DNA of 18,335 bases, from contig JALLAP010000152.1 of assembly GCA_036939355.1 (NCBI GenBank), forward strand, positions 1 through 18,335. The letters run 5' to 3'. Shown piece by piece: positions 9,990 to 18,146 of the stretch. Every line of letters begins with the position of its first letter. Within the stretch, counting starts at the first letter, position 1. Both the position numbers and the translations under genes were made by a program. Under the pieces are notes generated by a model. The model worked only from the letters and a program-made list of their open reading frames with translations. It was not told the DNA's origin and searched no databases. This DNA comes from Thalassiosira profunda (Eukaryota; Bacillariophyta; Thalassiosirophyceae; Thalassiosirales; Thalassiosiraceae).

Positions 9990-11858
9990 TCATCGCCCGT
10001 CACTGCCCCACACCGCGGCGCCCAGCACCCCCAATTCCTCGCCCATCTCTCCCTCCGGCACGATCAGCCGCTTCTCTCCGCCGCTACCAGTGGCGTAGGC
10101 GTCGCCGGCGAGGTATCCAACCCCCTCCTTCGTCGCCTCCTGCACCAGCGGTATCCTCGCCCCGCCGCCCACCAACAGCACGGCGCGGAGCGCGTGTGGC
10201 GTGAGGGATGTGTGCTCCAACGACGCCATGATCGCGGAGGAGAGGAGGGTGGCCAGGCTCGTTGGAGGCGGCAGCGCCTGCGAGAGGGTTGTTGCATCAT
10301 TCCCACTCTGCAGATACGGCACCAGCTTGGATTGCACCCACGCCTCCACCTCGGCGTCGACAACGTTTCTCGGTATGCCCATTTCCAAGTGCTTTGGTTG
10401 CCGCGTGTCCAGGTCCATCGTGAGGTAGGGGATGTTGATCTCCGATCTCGTCTTGTTGCTCAATTCGTGTACGGCCGTGGTCGAAGCCTCGTACAGACGC
10501 TGCAGCGCCGTCGGATCGTCCAGAGATGGCTTCGACGACAATTCTTCCGATGATTCAGCACTGTTTCCGGTATCGTTGTTGCTGGTACCGTAAAAGCCTC
10601 GAACAAGGTGGGACACCAACAGATCGACAACGGTGTCCCCGCCAAATGGAAGGGTGATCGCGTACAGCACTTCGTCGCCGCCTCCCACCACGGACACGCT
10701 CGTGGACGTCCCTCCCACGTCCACCACTAGCACCGAATCTCCGGCTGACGCCCCCTTGGGCGGGAGAAGATCGTAATACTCCGCGCCCGCGACGATGGCC
10801 ACCGGCTCGGGCACGAAGGCCGCAATGCCCGCAGGGGATGTGAGGCCATTGACGGCTAGCTGGTACCGCTCCAAATACCCCGCATCATCATCGGACTGGC
10901 CGCCGGGGGGAACGGTGAAGATGGGCCGCACATTGTACGCTCCCTTCGCGGCCAGGGATTCGTCCAGCACAAACAATGGGCTGTCGTTTGACGTGCCTCC
11001 ACTGCTATTGCCCAGGGCCTGGTCTAAGGCATTGGTTGCAACCGCCCGCAGTGTCTGCTGCACCGCCGCTTCGGCATCCCCATCATCCTCTCCCAGCGCC
11101 TCGCGAGGGTGCACAATGCTCCCGCCCTTCGTATCGAACGCGCGGGCCGCGGCCAACCTCCCAATCAACATGTCCTCCCCGGCGGCGGCGGAGGAGGGCA
11201 CCCACGCCAACGCAGGTGTCGAGCGAAATCCCTCCCGATCCACGCTGACCGTTGGCGCCGGGGGCTTGCCATTCGTGAAGTTCGATCGGTTCGCCAACGA
11301 GGAGCGGTGGGAGAGCTTCAACCGCGAGGTGCCCAGATCGACGGCTAATGTGCCACCGGTGAAGAAGCTCGACACGTCCTCGCTGCTGCCAGTTTTAGAT
11401 GCAGCAGAAGCACCCTCGGCTGCACTCCCACCCTGTTGTGCCTCGGGATCGATCCCCGTGGCGGCCTTGTATTCCTCCAGCTGATCGTAATACTCGTCCC
11501 ACTCACGGTCCATCTCCTGGAACGCCCGGTACGTATAGACGGCGGTGGCGCCGATGAAACCCACCGCGAGGAAGGGCAAGATCTCCTGTCTGTGGGTGGC
11601 GTGGTAGTGTCGCGTGGCCACCTGCGCATATCGGCCGCGGCACACACTGTTTTGTGGGTGCAGCGAAGAGTGCAATTGCAATGGGAGGTGGCTGGAGCTG
11701 GAGATGCACCGACGTGGCGGCGCGTGCCCTCTGTTGTGGTCGTCCTCGCAACTTTCGCCGTCGTCCCGACCGGTGACAAGCGGGCCCGATCGCAGCGCCG
11801 CCGGCGGGAGGGGGCGGCGGCGCCCGCGGCGGGCCAGCGAGGTGGCGAGGAGGCTCAT
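9990..11858 (-). CDS. Membrane-anchored Hsp70-like ATPase-domain protein
   Basis: Single exon of about 622 residues. I take the ATG at 11858; the open frame extends upstream but without another ATG. The N-terminus is Arg/Ala/Ser-rich like a mitochondrial presequence. A hydrophobic segment follows at about residues 93-111 (LPFLAVGFIGATAVYTY), then a charged stretch. The Hsp70/actin-type nucleotide-binding fold starts near residue 170. It shows phosphate-1 AVDLGTSRLK, an EPVAIVAGAEYY segment, phosphate-2 VVDVGGTSTSVSVV, GGDTVVDLLVSHLV, and adenosine-type VLLVGGGARIPLV. The protein ends soon after (LGVLGAAVWG), so the Hsp70 substrate-binding domain is absent. In the IGRLAAARAF segment the lysine expected from canonical Hsp70 (VGDAAK) is not present, hinting at altered catalysis. 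Organelle assignment is inference. The TBC gene is divergent, about 520 bp away. Confidence 0.85.
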   Translation of the reverse strand: MSLLATSLARRGRRRPLPPAALRSGPLVTGRDDGESCEDDHNRGHAPPRRCISSSSHLPLQLHSSLHPQNSVCRGRYAQVATRHYHATHRQEILPFLAVGFIGATAVYTYRAFQEMDREWDEYYDQLEEYKAATGIDPEAQQGGSAAEGASAASKTGSSEDVSSFFTGGTLAVDLGTSRLKLSHRSSLANRSNFTNGKPPAPTVSVDREGFRSTPALAWVPSSAAAGEDMLIGRLAAARAFDTKGGSIVHPREALGEDDGDAEAAVQQTLRAVATNALDQALGNSSGGTSNDSPLFVLDESLAAKGAYNVRPIFTVPPGGQSDDDAGYLERYQLAVNGLTSPAGIAAFVPEPVAIVAGAEYYDLLPPKGASAGDSVLVVDVGGTSTSVSVVGGGDEVLYAITLPFGGDTVVDLLVSHLVRGFYGTSNNDTGNSAESSEELSSKPSLDDPTALQRLYEASTTAVHELSNKTRSEINIPYLTMDLDTRQPKHLEMGIPRNVVDAEVEAWVQSKLVPYLQSGNDATTLSQALPPPTSLATLLSSAIMASLEHTSLTPHALRAVLLVGGGARIPLVQEATKEGVGYLAGDAYATGSGGEKRLIVPEGEMGEELGVLGAAVWGSDGR

Positions 11859-12380
11859 GGAGGGGTGGGCTGGTGGGCGGCAGCAGGATGGGGAGAACGA
11901 GGAACGAGTGGGGAGGAAAAGGGCCGGAGTGTAAGCGCTAAGCAAATGTTATTAGTAAAACAAAGTCATGAAACGTGCTGATGAGTTTTACCTACGACAT
12001 TATTGAGATCGGTAGCCCTACATCCAAGCCCCTTGTCTCGGCCGACCAGCCCTTGTCGTTGCCGGCCCCCACGGCCCTTCCTCCACACTTGACCCACCCC
12101 AGCACCTCCGGGTACCACTGCTCCCCTCGCCCCTCGCCTACTTTGCAATTGTGGGGGGGCCGACATCGCATCGATCGTTTCGAAAAGCGACAGGAGCGAC
12201 GTTGAAGTTGTTGGGACTTGCACTTGCAATCTCGGTGCATCCTGCACCAGCCTCTGCACCTCCCCCCCCTGCGTTGCAAAGATTGAGGGCATTCGTTTGG
12301 CGTGGCCTTCTCCTCTGCAAACTTCAGGGGTTGATGCGGTGAAAATTGCAATTGTCTGCAAATAAGCTTTCAGGTGCACC
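11859..12380. promoter_or_regulatory. Divergent intergenic region (Hsp70-like and TBC genes)
   Basis: A gap of 522 bp lies between the start codons of two head-to-head genes and so probably holds both promoters and 5' leaders. TTGCAATTG occurs near 12144 and ATTGCAATTG near 12344, the latter about 35 bp before the TBC ATG. TTGCAATC lies near 12225. No clear TATA box was recognised. Confidence 0.4.
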
Positions 12381-15077
12381 ATGTCCGATGCACCAAATGA
12401 AAATGATGCAGAGGCAGGTGCATCACCCCAAAGTCCCGACGAAGTTGAACCGTCCGTCGTCTCTAGCACGGAGAGTCCGGCTGTAAATGAGTCACCCACC
12501 ATTGCAAAATCCACCTGGAGAGCGCCGTCCGTAGAAGGCGACATCGTCGAGATCGAAGAGCTGCCCCCGGCCCCGCCCCGCCCGGCGAAGAAGGGCTGGA
12601 GGGCCGCACGGGCCGAGCGGCAGGCCCAACAAAGCGACAGTAACAACATGGATGGCGAAGAAGGCAATACTGCAAGTGAGTCAAGGCCAAGTGTTTCATA
12701 CAACACCCTCGGGCCCCAAAATCTGGGTTCCAAGCCCAAGAGCAGCAACATGTCGCTGCTCTCGTCGGCGGTGGCCCACGCGACGCTGGAGCGGTGCCTC
12801 CTGGGCGTCAACGGAGGGGAGGCGCAGGAGGGGTCTACTATTAAAATGGAGGGAGGGGAGAAGGGGACCTCGTCCGACGGCATTGCAACCGAGGCCGTCG
12901 ATTTCAGCAAGCAGTGCAAGCCGGGGCACGAGATCGACATCCTGGAGCTGCGAAGGCTGTCCTCGAGGGGGGTCCCGGACGAGCCTCCGGAAGTTCGAGA
13001 GGCGAAGTCCAAGTCTGCGGAACAGTCGGCGGATCAGGTGCGAGCCAGGGCAGTGTCGGCTCCGGCGGTGACGCCCTCAGAAGGGATGGGAGGGGAGATT
13101 GGAGAGGTGGAAGGAAATATCTCGTCGCCACACTCATCGTCGTCGGGCGGGATGCAAAGCCTGGGCGGTCCGCACCGCTCGTACCGCCCGCTGGTGTGGC
13201 GGGTCCTCCTGGGATACCTGCCGCCGCAGACATCGCAGTGGAACGAGGCGATGGCCAGGGATAGAAAGCTCTACGATACACTCGTAAGGGAGCTGTTCAG
13301 CGCGACGTGCCCGGCGCCCCACGATGTGTGCGACGAGGAGGAGCTGCGAAAGCCAGGGGAGCAGCAGAATGAGGTGCACTCCTCAAAGGACGCGCCAGGC
13401 GCAAAGTTTGTTATCGACAGCGACGACGACGACGAAGACGAGGCCACTGACACCACGGGCGTCGCCACCGAATCTACGGCGGACGACGGGCCGACTCCCC
13501 CGCCACCGGCCTCGACCCCGGTCAGCCCCGGACTGCTCTCGGCGCGGATGCAGCAGGAGTGGGTCCGGGGAATGGAACAAGGACAGGAGTCCGTCTTTGG
13601 CAGCCCGCAAGACAATAAACGAAAAGTCCTGGATGGAGGCGAGGGATTGCCCCCACTGCCGAGATTGACGCCCCTGTGCGCCATGAACACGCCCCGGACT
13701 CGGATTCGGAAGGAGGCGTTCCGGAGGGCGGGAGAGGATGCGGATGAGGATGCAGAGAGTGATGAGAAAGTGGATGAAACAACTGGAACCTCGTTGACCA
13801 CAAACGAGGAGGAGGAACTGTCCGGGCAACTGAAGAAGTCGCTCCTCGATGGAGACAACATTGAGGCGGACGAGGATGAGAACATGGACACAGTAGACAT
13901 TGCAGAGGAACAGGAGGGCAACGCCGACGAGTCTAAGGGCCCCTCCCAACCTTCTGACTCCCCGGGCTCGAAATTAACCCGCTCCATCTCCATCACCAAC
14001 ACCGCCAGCGAGGACGAGGGCGTCGAGCTGTGCCGGCAGAGCAGCCGGGACGCAGGCGACCAGGGCCCCGAGACGGACGAGGAGGAGAACCTGCTGTTGC
14101 TCGACGAGATTCGGAAGGACGTGATACGAACGCATCCCGATTTGAGGTTCTTCTTGGAGCCGAACGAGGATTTGGGGCAGAAGCGGTACGCCGCGCTGGA
14201 GCGGATACTGTTCGTGTGGGCCAAGCTGAACAAGGGGGTGCGCTACGTCCAGGGGATGAACGAGATCGTCGGCACCCTCTACTTCGTCCTGGCGCACGAT
14301 TCCAACGAGGACTGGGCGCGGGAGGCCGAGGCGGACACGTACTTCCTCTTCAACGCGCTCATGGTGGAAATGAGAGACGTTTTCGTGCCCGACCTGGACG
14401 ACGCCGACACCGGCATCCATGGACGCATCAACAACATGATAACACTGCTGTCGTTGCACGATCCGGAGGTTCGGTGTCATTTGGACAGTGTGGGCATCGA
14501 TCCGTCCTTTTACTCGGTGCGGTGGCTGACGACGTTGCTGTCGCGGGAGTTTCTGCTCCCCGATACGATCCGGCTGTGGGACAGCATGTTTGCTTCGACG
14601 CACAAGGACAACTTCCTCCGCTACGTAGCGGTGACGATGGTGATGGTGATACGCGACGAACTGCTGGCGGGAGATTTCTCGGACTGTCTTAGGCTGCTGC
14701 AGGCGTATCCGCCGACGAACCTCGATCGGCTGCTGGAGTCGAGCCGCGCGCTGTGGATCTACGAGTCTCAGATCACGCTGGCTTGCCACAAGGGCGGCAT
14801 CAGCCTGGGACACGCGCTTAGGTCGATCGCGCCGCCCCCCGCACTCGTCATGGCATACGGGCTTCCGGGAGGCGTGGCCCCGCCGATTGGAGAACAAGTA
14901 CGCCAGGCGGGCAAGCAGGGCTTGAGAGTGGCCAGGGGAGCTGCGAACGGGGCATCCACCACGGTGGCCAGTGCCGGGAGGAGTTTCTGGGGCAATGCCG
15001 TGAATTACTGGAGGGCCGGCAGCAGCGGAGAGACTCAGGCGAAGAAGGAAGTGCGAAAGGCAAGCAGTGCAATGTAG
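12381..15077 (+). CDS. TBC domain Rab GTPase-activating protein, TBC1D13-like
   Basis: Single exon of 898 residues. Residues 1-265 are low-complexity. A TBC domain begins near residue 269 (RPLVWRVLLGYLP). It is interrupted by an acidic, Ser/Thr/Glu-rich insert of about 250 residues, including a run of Asp codons near 13420. It then resumes at about 570 with IRKDVIRTHP, where R583 is the expected arginine finger. YVQGMNE follows, with Q624 the expected glutamine finger, and then RWLTTLLSREFLLPD and RLWDSMF. The order and wording of these motifs fit the TBC1D13 branch. Both catalytic fingers are present, so it should stimulate GTP hydrolysis by a Rab in membrane traffic; the Rab partner cannot be told. 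The C-terminal tail (about 810-898) is Ala/Gly-rich. The 3' end faces ELM2 copy 2, 67 bp away. Confidence 0.9.
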   Translation: MSDAPNENDAEAGASPQSPDEVEPSVVSSTESPAVNESPTIAKSTWRAPSVEGDIVEIEELPPAPPRPAKKGWRAARAERQAQQSDSNNMDGEEGNTASESRPSVSYNTLGPQNLGSKPKSSNMSLLSSAVAHATLERCLLGVNGGEAQEGSTIKMEGGEKGTSSDGIATEAVDFSKQCKPGHEIDILELRRLSSRGVPDEPPEVREAKSKSAEQSADQVRARAVSAPAVTPSEGMGGEIGEVEGNISSPHSSSSGGMQSLGGPHRSYRPLVWRVLLGYLPPQTSQWNEAMARDRKLYDTLVRELFSATCPAPHDVCDEEELRKPGEQQNEVHSSKDAPGAKFVIDSDDDDEDEATDTTGVATESTADDGPTPPPPASTPVSPGLLSARMQQEWVRGMEQGQESVFGSPQDNKRKVLDGGEGLPPLPRLTPLCAMNTPRTRIRKEAFRRAGEDADEDAESDEKVDETTGTSLTTNEEEELSGQLKKSLLDGDNIEADEDENMDTVDIAEEQEGNADESKGPSQPSDSPGSKLTRSISITNTASEDEGVELCRQSSRDAGDQGPETDEEENLLLLDEIRKDVIRTHPDLRFFLEPNEDLGQKRYAALERILFVWAKLNKGVRYVQGMNEIVGTLYFVLAHDSNEDWAREAEADTYFLFNALMVEMRDVFVPDLDDADTGIHGRINNMITLLSLHDPEVRCHLDSVGIDPSFYSVRWLTTLLSREFLLPDTIRLWDSMFASTHKDNFLRYVAVTMVMVIRDELLAGDFSDCLRLLQAYPPTNLDRLLESSRALWIYESQITLACHKGGISLGHALRSIAPPPALVMAYGLPGGVAPPIGEQVRQAGKQGLRVARGAANGASTTVASAGRSFWGNAVNYWRAGSSGETQAKKEVRKASSAM

Positions 15078-15144
15078 ACAAGTCACATGCCACGAAATGC
15101 GTTAGCAGAGACCACCTTGTTCTATGGTGATCTTCGGAGCCACC

Positions 15145-16220
15145 TCAGCACTCCTCGCAGAACCAGGTGCCCTCGGGCGGGGCATCGAGTTCCACGCAGT
15201 GGAGGTGGAACACTCTCAGGCAAATGTCGCACTTGATGAGCGTCCCAACGTCCTCGTCGCACTTGGCGCACTCGTCCGAGAAGAGGCGCGAGCTCTTCGA
15301 CTCCTCGGACGAAGAGTTGCTTCGACCGATGGAACTTCGCGTCTTCATTTGCATCTTCCCGGCCCGTTTCATCGCTCGGTATTCGGCGGTTCTCTTGAAA
15401 TGAGAGTAGTAGTATGCCTGTTGAATGCAGAGATATGGTGTGTTGAAGTCGCCAGAAGAGTGCAGCAATGTTTGGCATAGATGGGAGAGTCCTCTCTCTT
15501 ACCTGGCAATCCCCGGCCTTCCTCTTGAGCCGCTTGGACACCGCCGTAAAGTCCTTCCTTCGGTCAATGCTGTTCGAAAAGGCCCTCTTCGTCGCCGGAG
15601 ACCAATTCAATCCGTGCTTCGGCTCCTGTTGCATCGTCTTGTCGAGGATGCCTGGGCGATGAGATAGGTAAGATTGGTATATAGATCGTATCACAATCAA
15701 AATGGTCAATGAGTATCATTTGCCAACGCACCGTTTGTTTGGTATCCATTTCCGTGCATCAATTTCAGCGCCGCCTCCCTTCGATCGTTCGGCACCACCC
15801 ACTCGAGCAGCTCGACTTGTTCTGCGGCCTCGTGGGCCTTCCCTGCATCCCAGAGCATCTCTCCGTAGGAATTGCTTCTTTCGTGGGGATATCAATTGAA
15901 AATAGTCAATACAAAATGAAAAAGCATCGCTAAGAATGGAGGAGCATTCAGTATTCTTACCCAAATGACGACGACGATTGCCCCCGCTTCCATTCGCCGG
16001 GCTCGGGAAGGTCCGAGGCCTCGATCATATTCTCGTGATATCTTTGCTCGAGATTTGATTTATCGATCGAACAATCATCTTCGCTTACGGGCGCCGAGAG
16101 CTGCGACTGCTGCGTCTCGGAGTGACTAGGAGACGCATCGCCGTTGTTCTTTGCTGCCCAAGATGCGGGGCACTGGGCGGCGGATATGACCGCCGCATCG
16201 CCTTGATATTCTACGCTCAT
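15145..16220 (-). CDS. ELM2-SANT-PHD chromatin protein, copy 2
   Basis: Exons 16220-15961, 15877-15732, 15651-15503 and 15417-15145 (introns 83, 80 and 85 bp, GT..AG) give about 275 residues. Intron positions and phases match copy 1 exactly. Domain order is the same: ELM2-like (GEMLWD, REAALKLM, GYQTN), SANT (LNWSP, RRKDFTAVSKRL, DCQAYYYSHFK), and a complete C4HC3 PHD finger ending at the last residue. Exon 4 differs from copy 1 at only 5 of 90 residues and exon 3 at about 3 of 50. Exon 1 is much more diverged and differs in length. The ATG at 16220 was chosen because it gives MSV, like copy 1. MsrA lies upstream on the same strand with 188 bp between them. A nuclear chromatin role is inferred from the domains. 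Confidence 0.87.
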
Positions 16221-16408
16221 CTTGGCGCTTTGATTTGGTTTGTTTCGGCTTTGTGGAATTATTGGCCTGAATCCGTGCCTGAATGAAAAAAGGAGAGATA
16301 AAATCACGACTGAAAACCTTGCTGAAAAATGAAACGTTTTTGTTAGAAAAAAGTCCTTTCACAGTCGTTTCAAATTTCAAACAGTGAGTTAGATTGATAC
16401 CTTATTAC

Positions 16409-17513
16409 CTACAAGCCGCCAAATCCCAGGCCCATCATGCCGTTCGGACACGATCCAAAGTCTTCCCCTTTCTGTGCAAATTTGCCCGCCAGCGAATTGT
16501 ACGCGTTCGGGTAGTTTTCATCCAGCTATGGCAAGAGGTGTGAGTGAGTACGATATCGGCAGACAACAAAGTTGCTCCCCTGAAATGCATCCAAAGAGTG
16601 CATGCGAACTAACACATAGCTCACCTTGAACCCGTCGTGGAACTGGTGGTACTGCTCGCCCACATAAAACGGAAAGTCTTTGGTATCCATGATGAACGAC
16701 ACTTTCGGCAAGTCACTATCGTCTCCCTTCCCCACCGCAAAGTCGAGTTTGTCGCCCGTCGCTACGCTCGCCTTCACCAATTGCTGCGCGAGCGGGCTCG
16801 CCTTCCCTCCCGGTATTCCCACCAAATTTCGATACTCCGTTCCTCTGTCACCGAATTGATCGGGACGGTATCCATCCTTGTCAAATAACTTGCAATACTC
16901 GATCGCAAACTCCTCGAACTTGCTGGCCGGTATCTTCATCGCCACCACCTCGGCGTGTCCCAATTTTCCGTAGTCAGCGACGTTCTGGGCGTTGTGGTAG
17001 CACACCTTTCCGTTCAGTGCGCCGGCCTTGCCGCCCGCGTAGCCAGCGCGTGAGGTGAGCTCGTCGTCGGTCCGGCCGAGGATTTTGCGCTCCGCTTCGA
17101 CAAATTCGTGTTGCACTGCGTGTGGGGTAAATTGCAATGTGGGTTGGCGTTAGTGCAGGAGGAGCAATTGCAATTGAGGGGGTTCACACTCGCAAGTTGC
17201 ATTGTTGCACGTGAGCTGTTGAAGAGCACTCGGTGCACCCACCATGCCAAAAACACCCACAGCCGAAATAGCATTCAACGAGCTCGTCGTCCGCCGCGAC
17301 GGCAGGATTGACGTTGGCGGCGAGCGCGGCGCCGGCGAGGAGCGACGCCGTTTGCTGCGCGAGGAAGGATCGCCTCGACGAGAGGGTGCCGTCTTCCTCG
17401 TTAATTTGCGCGCTGAGGGCGGTCTGCGACGGGGCCATACGGGCCGGCGGGGCGGCCGTCCACGCGCCGGCGCCTCCGGCCGCGAGCAGGGCGACGACGG
17501 TGCAACCCTTCAT
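16409..17513 (-). CDS. msrA: Peptide-methionine (S)-S-oxide reductase MsrA, probably plastid/thylakoid-lumen targeted
   Basis: Exons 17513-17243, 17115-16625 and 16525-16409 (introns 127 and 99 bp, GT..AG) give 292 residues. MsrA reduces methionine S-sulfoxide in proteins. The catalytic motif GCFW (Cys87) is followed by HVQHEF. GYAGG, GHAEVV, DRGTEYRNLV and EQYHQFHDGF follow in the expected order, and a C-terminal Cys (about 280, GSCPNG) could be the resolving cysteine. The first intron splits the region just after GCFWH. The N-terminus has three parts: a short hydrophobic signal peptide ending in GAGAWTAAPP (an ASAF-like site with Trp in place of Phe), a Ser/Thr-containing stretch, and then SSRRSF with a hydrophobic run ending AVAA (residues 47-74). 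That last part resembles a twin-arginine thylakoid transfer signal. Family call is strong; lumen location is inference. Confidence 0.92.
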
Positions 17514-18146
17514 ATTGGTTGGGTGTGGGGAGGTGCGTGGACCTGAAGGCGGACGGAGCGGAGGGCTGACGCGTATCCGCGGCCGGATTTTCTTTGTGTC
17601 ATTCACCTCTTCTTAACCACACTCACGAGTGTCCGCCGGCCGTCCCGGTCCGGGACGGACACTCAAGTTTCAACGCACCCGCCAGTGATGTTTTACTAGG
17701 CAAATTAACTACCCTACGTACGTACTACTGTACCCCCATCAAGAGGAGCTGCCGCTCGGCCCGCACGGCGGCGGCCCATGGCGGCGCTAGGGGATAAATA
17801 CCGCTGATCGCCCGACGCGGCCCGACGCAACGGGTATCGGGCGAGGTCGGGTTGGCTGGGGCAGGCTCAATAACTAGCAATTGCAATTATATTAGACTTA
17901 GACCTAGGCCTACGTGCACGTCGTCCTCCTCCTCACGGGAGAGGCTCTACATCTATTAATTGCGCTTCTCTCCTCGCCGCCATCCTCTCGCCGCGTTTCA
18001 CGAATCTTCCCCTCGCTCGTTTCGCCACCGCCGTATTTGATTGTTGTGTCGCTGCCTCTCTTCGCGCCGCCGGAGGATGGATCGCGGGGTTACTTTTTTA
18101 TGCCGGAGAACCTCCCGTTGCAACCCTCTTCTTCCAACATATGGAT
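17514..18146. other. Intergenic region upstream of MsrA
   Basis: About 630 bp that should contain the MsrA promoter and leader (minus strand) and the 3' end of the partial gene at the right edge. It holds a GC-rich inverted repeat at 17627-17664, an ACGTACGTAC stretch near 17719 and a GCAATTGCAATTA word near 17878. The pyrimidine-rich stretch after about 17920 has open frames but no recognisable protein. I see no gene here. Confidence 0.45.
17627..17664. repeat. GC-rich inverted repeat / palindrome
   Basis: GAGTGTCCG (17627-17635) is the exact reverse complement of CGGACACTC (17656-17664). Inside this, CCGTCCCGG and CCGGGACGG form a palindrome around a single central base (17640-17658). The site lies about 115-150 bp upstream of the MsrA start codon. 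It could form a hairpin in DNA or RNA or bind a dimeric regulator; no function is known. Confidence 0.75.

Noticed and set aside
10795..11484. Open frame of about 229 codons antisense to the Hsp70-like gene
   Set aside because: The opposite strand carries coherent Hsp70 nucleotide-binding motifs; this frame has none.
11859..11945. Upstream extension of the Hsp70-like frame to 11945
   Set aside because: It would need a TTG start. The first ATG in the frame is at 11858 and begins a plausible targeting sequence.
13974..15086. Open frame of about 370 codons antisense to the TBC gene, plus others at 13271-14233 and 14030-14692
   Set aside because: They are shadows of the TBC coding sequence in other frames. 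The sense frame has clear TBC motifs and catalytic residues; these do not resemble any family.
16221..16307. Upstream extension of ELM2 copy 2 exon 1 to 16307
   Set aside because: The added residues are not shared with copy 1. The ATG at 16220 gives the same MSV start as the paralogue.
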